Positions 60,685 to 64,000 of a stretch of DNA of 64,000 nucleotides are shown here, piece after piece; the first letter of the stretch is position 1, and each line of letters opens with the position of its first letter. The stretch comes from Tritrichomonas musculus. Taxonomy: Eukaryota; Parabasalia; Tritrichomonadida; Tritrichomonadidae. The stretch spans positions 2,604,001 through 2,668,000 of the forward strand of contig JAPFFF010000014.1 of the NCBI GenBank assembly GCA_039105265.1. The letters are read 5' to 3'. Under the pieces are notes generated by a model. It saw nothing but the letters and a program-made list of their open reading frames with translations. It made no database searches and was not told where the DNA came from. The position numbers and the translations under genes were made by a program.

Positions 60685-62046
60685 CTAATCAACAGAAACT
60701 GGTTGTAGATCTCTAACTTGATTATATTTCATGAACAAGAATGCTATTGAAATAGCAATAATAATAACAAGAGCAAATATAATTATTGATGAGCATATGA
60801 TGATTGCCATGCTTTTTGTATCTTGCTTGTTTATATTATATCGATAAAAGTAACGTCCAAATCTGGAATAAATGAAGATACTTCCTTTAGTGAAATGGTC
60901 ACCTGTTGCACCAACAACAAATCGATTGCATCGTGAATTCCATGTAAAAGAAGAACCAAATGTTTTTATATTTTCATTTTCTGCTGGTGAAATTGTTTCT
61001 GTAAAAACAAATTTTTGATCAACTTTTTTAAACAAGTTAACTGCCCCAATACCATTATTATTTAATTTGCTAGGTGAAGCCAAATATTCAACATCGCAGA
61101 AAAATACATCATCAAGAAATGCTTTTTCTGGAAAAACTACATGTGACATTAATTCCCACTTTTTCTTATTCTTTTTTAAAATGAAGGCGAAACCAGCTTT
61201 TTGTGTATCTTTTGTAGCAGTAATAGCCATTATTGAGTTATCGACTGATGGCATGGCAATATGTTTTCCATAGTTTGTGATTCCTTCTTTTGTCCAATTA
61301 TCTAAGGGAATTGGCAATATTCGATCTTTTTGTATCCATTCATTGTTAGCATTCCGTTTATAAATAAGAGTTCCAATCTTAAGATCATCAACTGCCACAA
61401 GAATTGTAGAAGCATCAAGGAAATGAAGGTCAGTTCCATAATTAGCTTCTACTTTATCGAGTGAAATCAAAGCTTTGGGAGTTGACCATTTTCTGTCGAC
61501 ACCTTCTGATGAAATAAAAACCATTCCGGTATTGTTTATTTCAATATCAAAATTAGAGTTGTGCGTAGCTGTTGCAAAATATTTGCAATCCATTGAAGTT
61601 GTAAGAATATGTCCAAATCCATGAATATTCGATGCTGGTTCAGGGCATACTGGATCATTTTGGATCCAAGTATTATCTATATAATCAAATATAATTACGC
61701 AACCAACATCAGCGCCATCAACTCGCGATTTCGGTGCCCCAGCAATAATTCTATTTCCATCTGATGAAATGGAGACGGTATATCCAAGGGAGTTAATAAA
61801 AATGTCTGAATTACTCTTAGGAGATATTACTGCACTTCTATTCCATTGTCTAACAAATGTGTAATCATAAACGTAAATCCTTCCATCTTGTTCCCCATCA
61901 GCGCCAACAACAATTCTTTCTTTTGAATTTGAAATTGCAACTGATCTACCAAAGCTTGATCCTACTACTGAATCAGTTATTGTTTGTATTCTACCCCATT
62001 CAGTGTTCAGTTTTCTGAATAAAAGAGCGTATAAAATAAAAAACAT
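60685..62046 (-). CDS. FG-GAP/beta-propeller single-pass membrane protein
   Basis: 453 residues. A hydrophobic start (MFFILYALLF) may act as a signal peptide. The extracellular part has FG-GAP-like blades: SSFGRSVAISNSKERIVVGA, NSLGYTVSISSDGNRIIAGA and FGSSFTWNSRCNRFVVGATG, each [FL]-G-x-[SA]-[VI]-[SA]-[IW]-x-x-x-x-x-R-x-[VI]-[VA]-GA. A strong transmembrane helix follows near the end (about 413-436, IIICSSIIIFALVIIIAISI), then a short tail KYNQVRDLQPVSVD with YNQV as a possible Y-x-x-hydrophobic sorting signal. This predicts a type I surface or endosomal protein with an integrin-alpha-like propeller, suited to adhesion. Ligand unknown. Confidence 0.85.
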   Translation of the reverse strand: MFFILYALLFRKLNTEWGRIQTITDSVVGSSFGRSVAISNSKERIVVGADGEQDGRIYVYDYTFVRQWNRSAVISPKSNSDIFINSLGYTVSISSDGNRIIAGAPKSRVDGADVGCVIIFDYIDNTWIQNDPVCPEPASNIHGFGHILTTSMDCKYFATATHNSNFDIEINNTGMVFISSEGVDRKWSTPKALISLDKVEANYGTDLHFLDASTILVAVDDLKIGTLIYKRNANNEWIQKDRILPIPLDNWTKEGITNYGKHIAMPSVDNSIMAITATKDTQKAGFAFILKKNKKKWELMSHVVFPEKAFLDDVFFCDVEYLASPSKLNNNGIGAVNLFKKVDQKFVFTETISPAENENIKTFGSSFTWNSRCNRFVVGATGDHFTKGSIFIYSRFGRYFYRYNINKQDTKSMAIIICSSIIIFALVIIIAISIAFLFMKYNQVRDLQPVSVD

Positions 62047-62210
62047 GTGAAGATGATTTAGGTGGATTTGACACGTGTTAAGGTCAAATTAAGTTCAAAT
62101 CGAGTTATTTAATATAAATTTACTAAATCTACAAATTGTATTATTAAAATGTAGTTACGAACCTTTTATTCAATGGTAAAAATAATGATAAAACACGTTA
62201 ATTAAATTGA

Positions 62211-63521
62211 ATGAAATCAATTTTTTTTTTGAAAATAACTCATCAAAACTCTCCTCAAATAGAAAAAAGCATTTTTTCGCATATATTCAAAGCTGCAATA
62301 AATAATGATGTTAAATCCATTCGGAAAATCGCGCAAAGCCATAATGAACAAATCAATTATATTTTTGGGCCGATTTATAAAATAGAGTATTTTTTGTTTT
62401 TTTAATATCAGGAGTAATATGTATAACGCGCTACTTCCCACGTCAGGTCTTCCTTTAATTCATATTGCGGCATATTATGATGCAACAGAACTATTTTTTT
62501 ATCTTTTAGAATTAGGATTTTCAATACGCGAATTATCAGCGCATAATTACTTACCAATACACTATGCATGCGAGGGAAATTCTAAAGAAGTTGCTTTTTA
62601 TATTCTTAATAATGATACAAAAGCAGTTGAATTTGATGAAGATCTTGAAGTTTATTTTTAAATCTTATTATCAACATGTTTTTGCTGCAGTATATTCGAA
62701 CGCATTTCAAATTTTAGATATTTTTTTTGAAAAAGGCCTTGATTTTAGTAAAACGATTAAAACGCGAAGTTATATGTATCAACTTGTTAAGCAGGCAATT
62801 AAATCTCGAAGTATTGATTGCCTGATAATATTTATCCAAAAAGGTCTCCCAACCCATGGGAGTCTTAATTCTACTCCATTAATTAATGCAGTTAAAAATT
62901 GCTTAACAGATGCGATTCTCCCTTTAATAGAAAACGGTGCTGATCCATATCATAAAACATCAGATGGAGAAACTGCACTTTCATTAGCATGTCATACTCA
63001 AAATGTAGAAGCTGTTCAAATTTTAGTTGATAATATGATAGATATTGACTTAAACCCTACTGATAAATTCATTTTATTTTTTTTATTTTTTTAATCCTTC
63101 AGCAATACATTGGGCCTGTCAATCAAAGAACCCCGAAATCGTTTCTATTATTCTCGATAAAGGATGTGATATGTATAGAGTTACGAATAACGGTGTTTAT
63201 TTTGATATTTTTTATTAACTTGAAATGGGCCCTGATTTTTTAGTAGATATTGAAACAAACGTTGACGATATTATAAAGATATTTGAAATTTTGATTAAGC
63301 ATGGTTATGACTTAAATAAGAGAAGGCCAAATCAACACTCCCTTCTGTATAATTTTTCTGTTGGCTCGATTCATCCGAACCCAAAAATTATTCGTTTCCT
63401 CGTGAAAAACGGGGCGAAAATGAATCCTGAATGCGAAACAAAAGATGATTTTAGGAAGATTTCAAGAAGAGAAAAATATAAAAAAATCATTCTTGATAAT
63501 ATTGATTTTGATAAATTATGA
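62211..63521 (+). pseudogene. Ankyrin-repeat gene broken at T-rich tracts
   Basis: Five open pieces in changing frames read as one ankyrin protein: KAAINNDVKSIRKIAQSHNE; LIHIAAYYDATELFFYLLEL then LPIHYACEGNSKEVAFYILN; STPLINAVKNCLTDAILPLI with ENGADPYHKTSDGETALSLA; AIHWACQSKNPEIVSIILDK; and IIRFLVKNGAKMNPECETKD. Each break falls at a T-rich tract (near 62385-62402, 62650, 63075-63093 and 63207-63218). No consensus splice motifs (GTAYGT, ACTAACACACAG) are seen at the breaks, so they are not introns. It may be a pseudogene, or an intact gene with T-tract length errors in the sequence. Ankyrin proteins of this style are numerous in trichomonads. Confidence 0.75.
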
Positions 63522-64000
63522 TTAAATGTTTTTAATAAAAATTATTTTTGCCATTGAAAATTTTCAATTGATTGCTGGCTTTCAATTTTTGAAATGAATC
63601 AACTTTGTTCATTTTAAAAAGGTGTCATTCTATTTTTATCCTTTTCATTTTGAGTACAAATGCAAATGATGATGATGAAAAAGAAACTTTGAACATAATT
63701 AAATGTGAACAAAAAATAGTAAATCTTCTATTGATCCATATTTTTTTGATTATAATGGATAAAAATTGATGTAATGATGATTCAAAATGATGAAGAATAA
63801 CATTTTGGTATTAATGCTTAAAAAAATGCAAGTTGTTCAAATTTGATTATGTTTATAAAATAGAATTTTGAAGTCATACAAAGATTTTGGCTGTCTCTCA
63901 TTCAGCTATTTATCCATTTAAATGTAAGTTTTTTTGTCATAAGTTTGAATGACGAATCTCATTTTTTTATATTATCTTATGTTATATAATACCCAATCAT
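63522..64000. other. Intergenic to window end, no feature seen
   Basis: AT-rich spacer with no recognisable coding remnant. Confidence 0.5.

Noticed and set aside
62211-63521. Introns in the ankyrin gene
   Set aside because: No GTAYGT donor or ACTAACACACAG-type acceptor at any of the breaks; the breaks are short T-rich tracts.

Overview
The window looks like nuclear DNA of a parabasalid protist, most probably a Tritrichomonas-type trichomonad. It is very AT-rich, its long genes lack visible introns, and it carries expanded TKL-type kinases fused to Sel1 (TPR-like) repeats, a legumain (C13 protease) relic, a BspA-like leucine-rich relic and a TATA-binding protein. Several genes have a TCAYTW initiator-like motif a few bases before the ATG. 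The organism is inferred from this content, not proven.

Layout. 0-4.6 kb: a short terminal-inverted-repeat element, a kinase relic, an RCC1-like gene and a tRNA-Pro(AGG). 4.6-34.4 kb: a kinase/Sel1 cluster. It holds a 3361-residue repeat-rich kinase-Sel1 protein, a legumain relic, a Sel1-only protein ending in a CaaX box, a BspA relic, a kinase with a discoidin-like C-terminus, a short kinase-Sel1 gene, a Sel1 relic, a kinase-Sel1 gene with one in-frame TGA, and a 2408-residue protein with six tandem kinase domains, of which only the fifth keeps all catalytic motifs. 35-43.4 kb: a divergent pair, a CH-like/acidic protein and a 1503-residue SecA-type ATPase with two C-terminal membrane segments. 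43.4-50.4 kb: a gene-poor, transposon-rich stretch with four inverted-repeat elements (one nested in another) around a lone pseudokinase gene. 50.4-57.3 kb: a G-alpha-like protein that has lost its GTPase residues, then a kinase-Sel1 gene cut by a stop codon and by a hAT-like transposon, and a further Sel1 relic. 57.4-63.5 kb: TBP, an FKBP15-like coiled-coil protein, an FG-GAP membrane protein and a broken ankyrin gene.

How they fit together. Apart from housekeeping genes (TBP, tRNA, RCC1-like, FKBP15-like), most coding sequence belongs to one signalling family: TKL kinase domain plus Sel1 scaffold, with active, pseudokinase and decayed copies. This suggests a birth-and-death gene family; the Sel1-only CaaX protein and the G-alpha-like protein add lipid-anchored parts that could act with it. 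The best candidates for undescribed biology are the six-kinase protein, the SecA-like ATPase in a plastid-less eukaryote, and the catalytically altered G-alpha protein.
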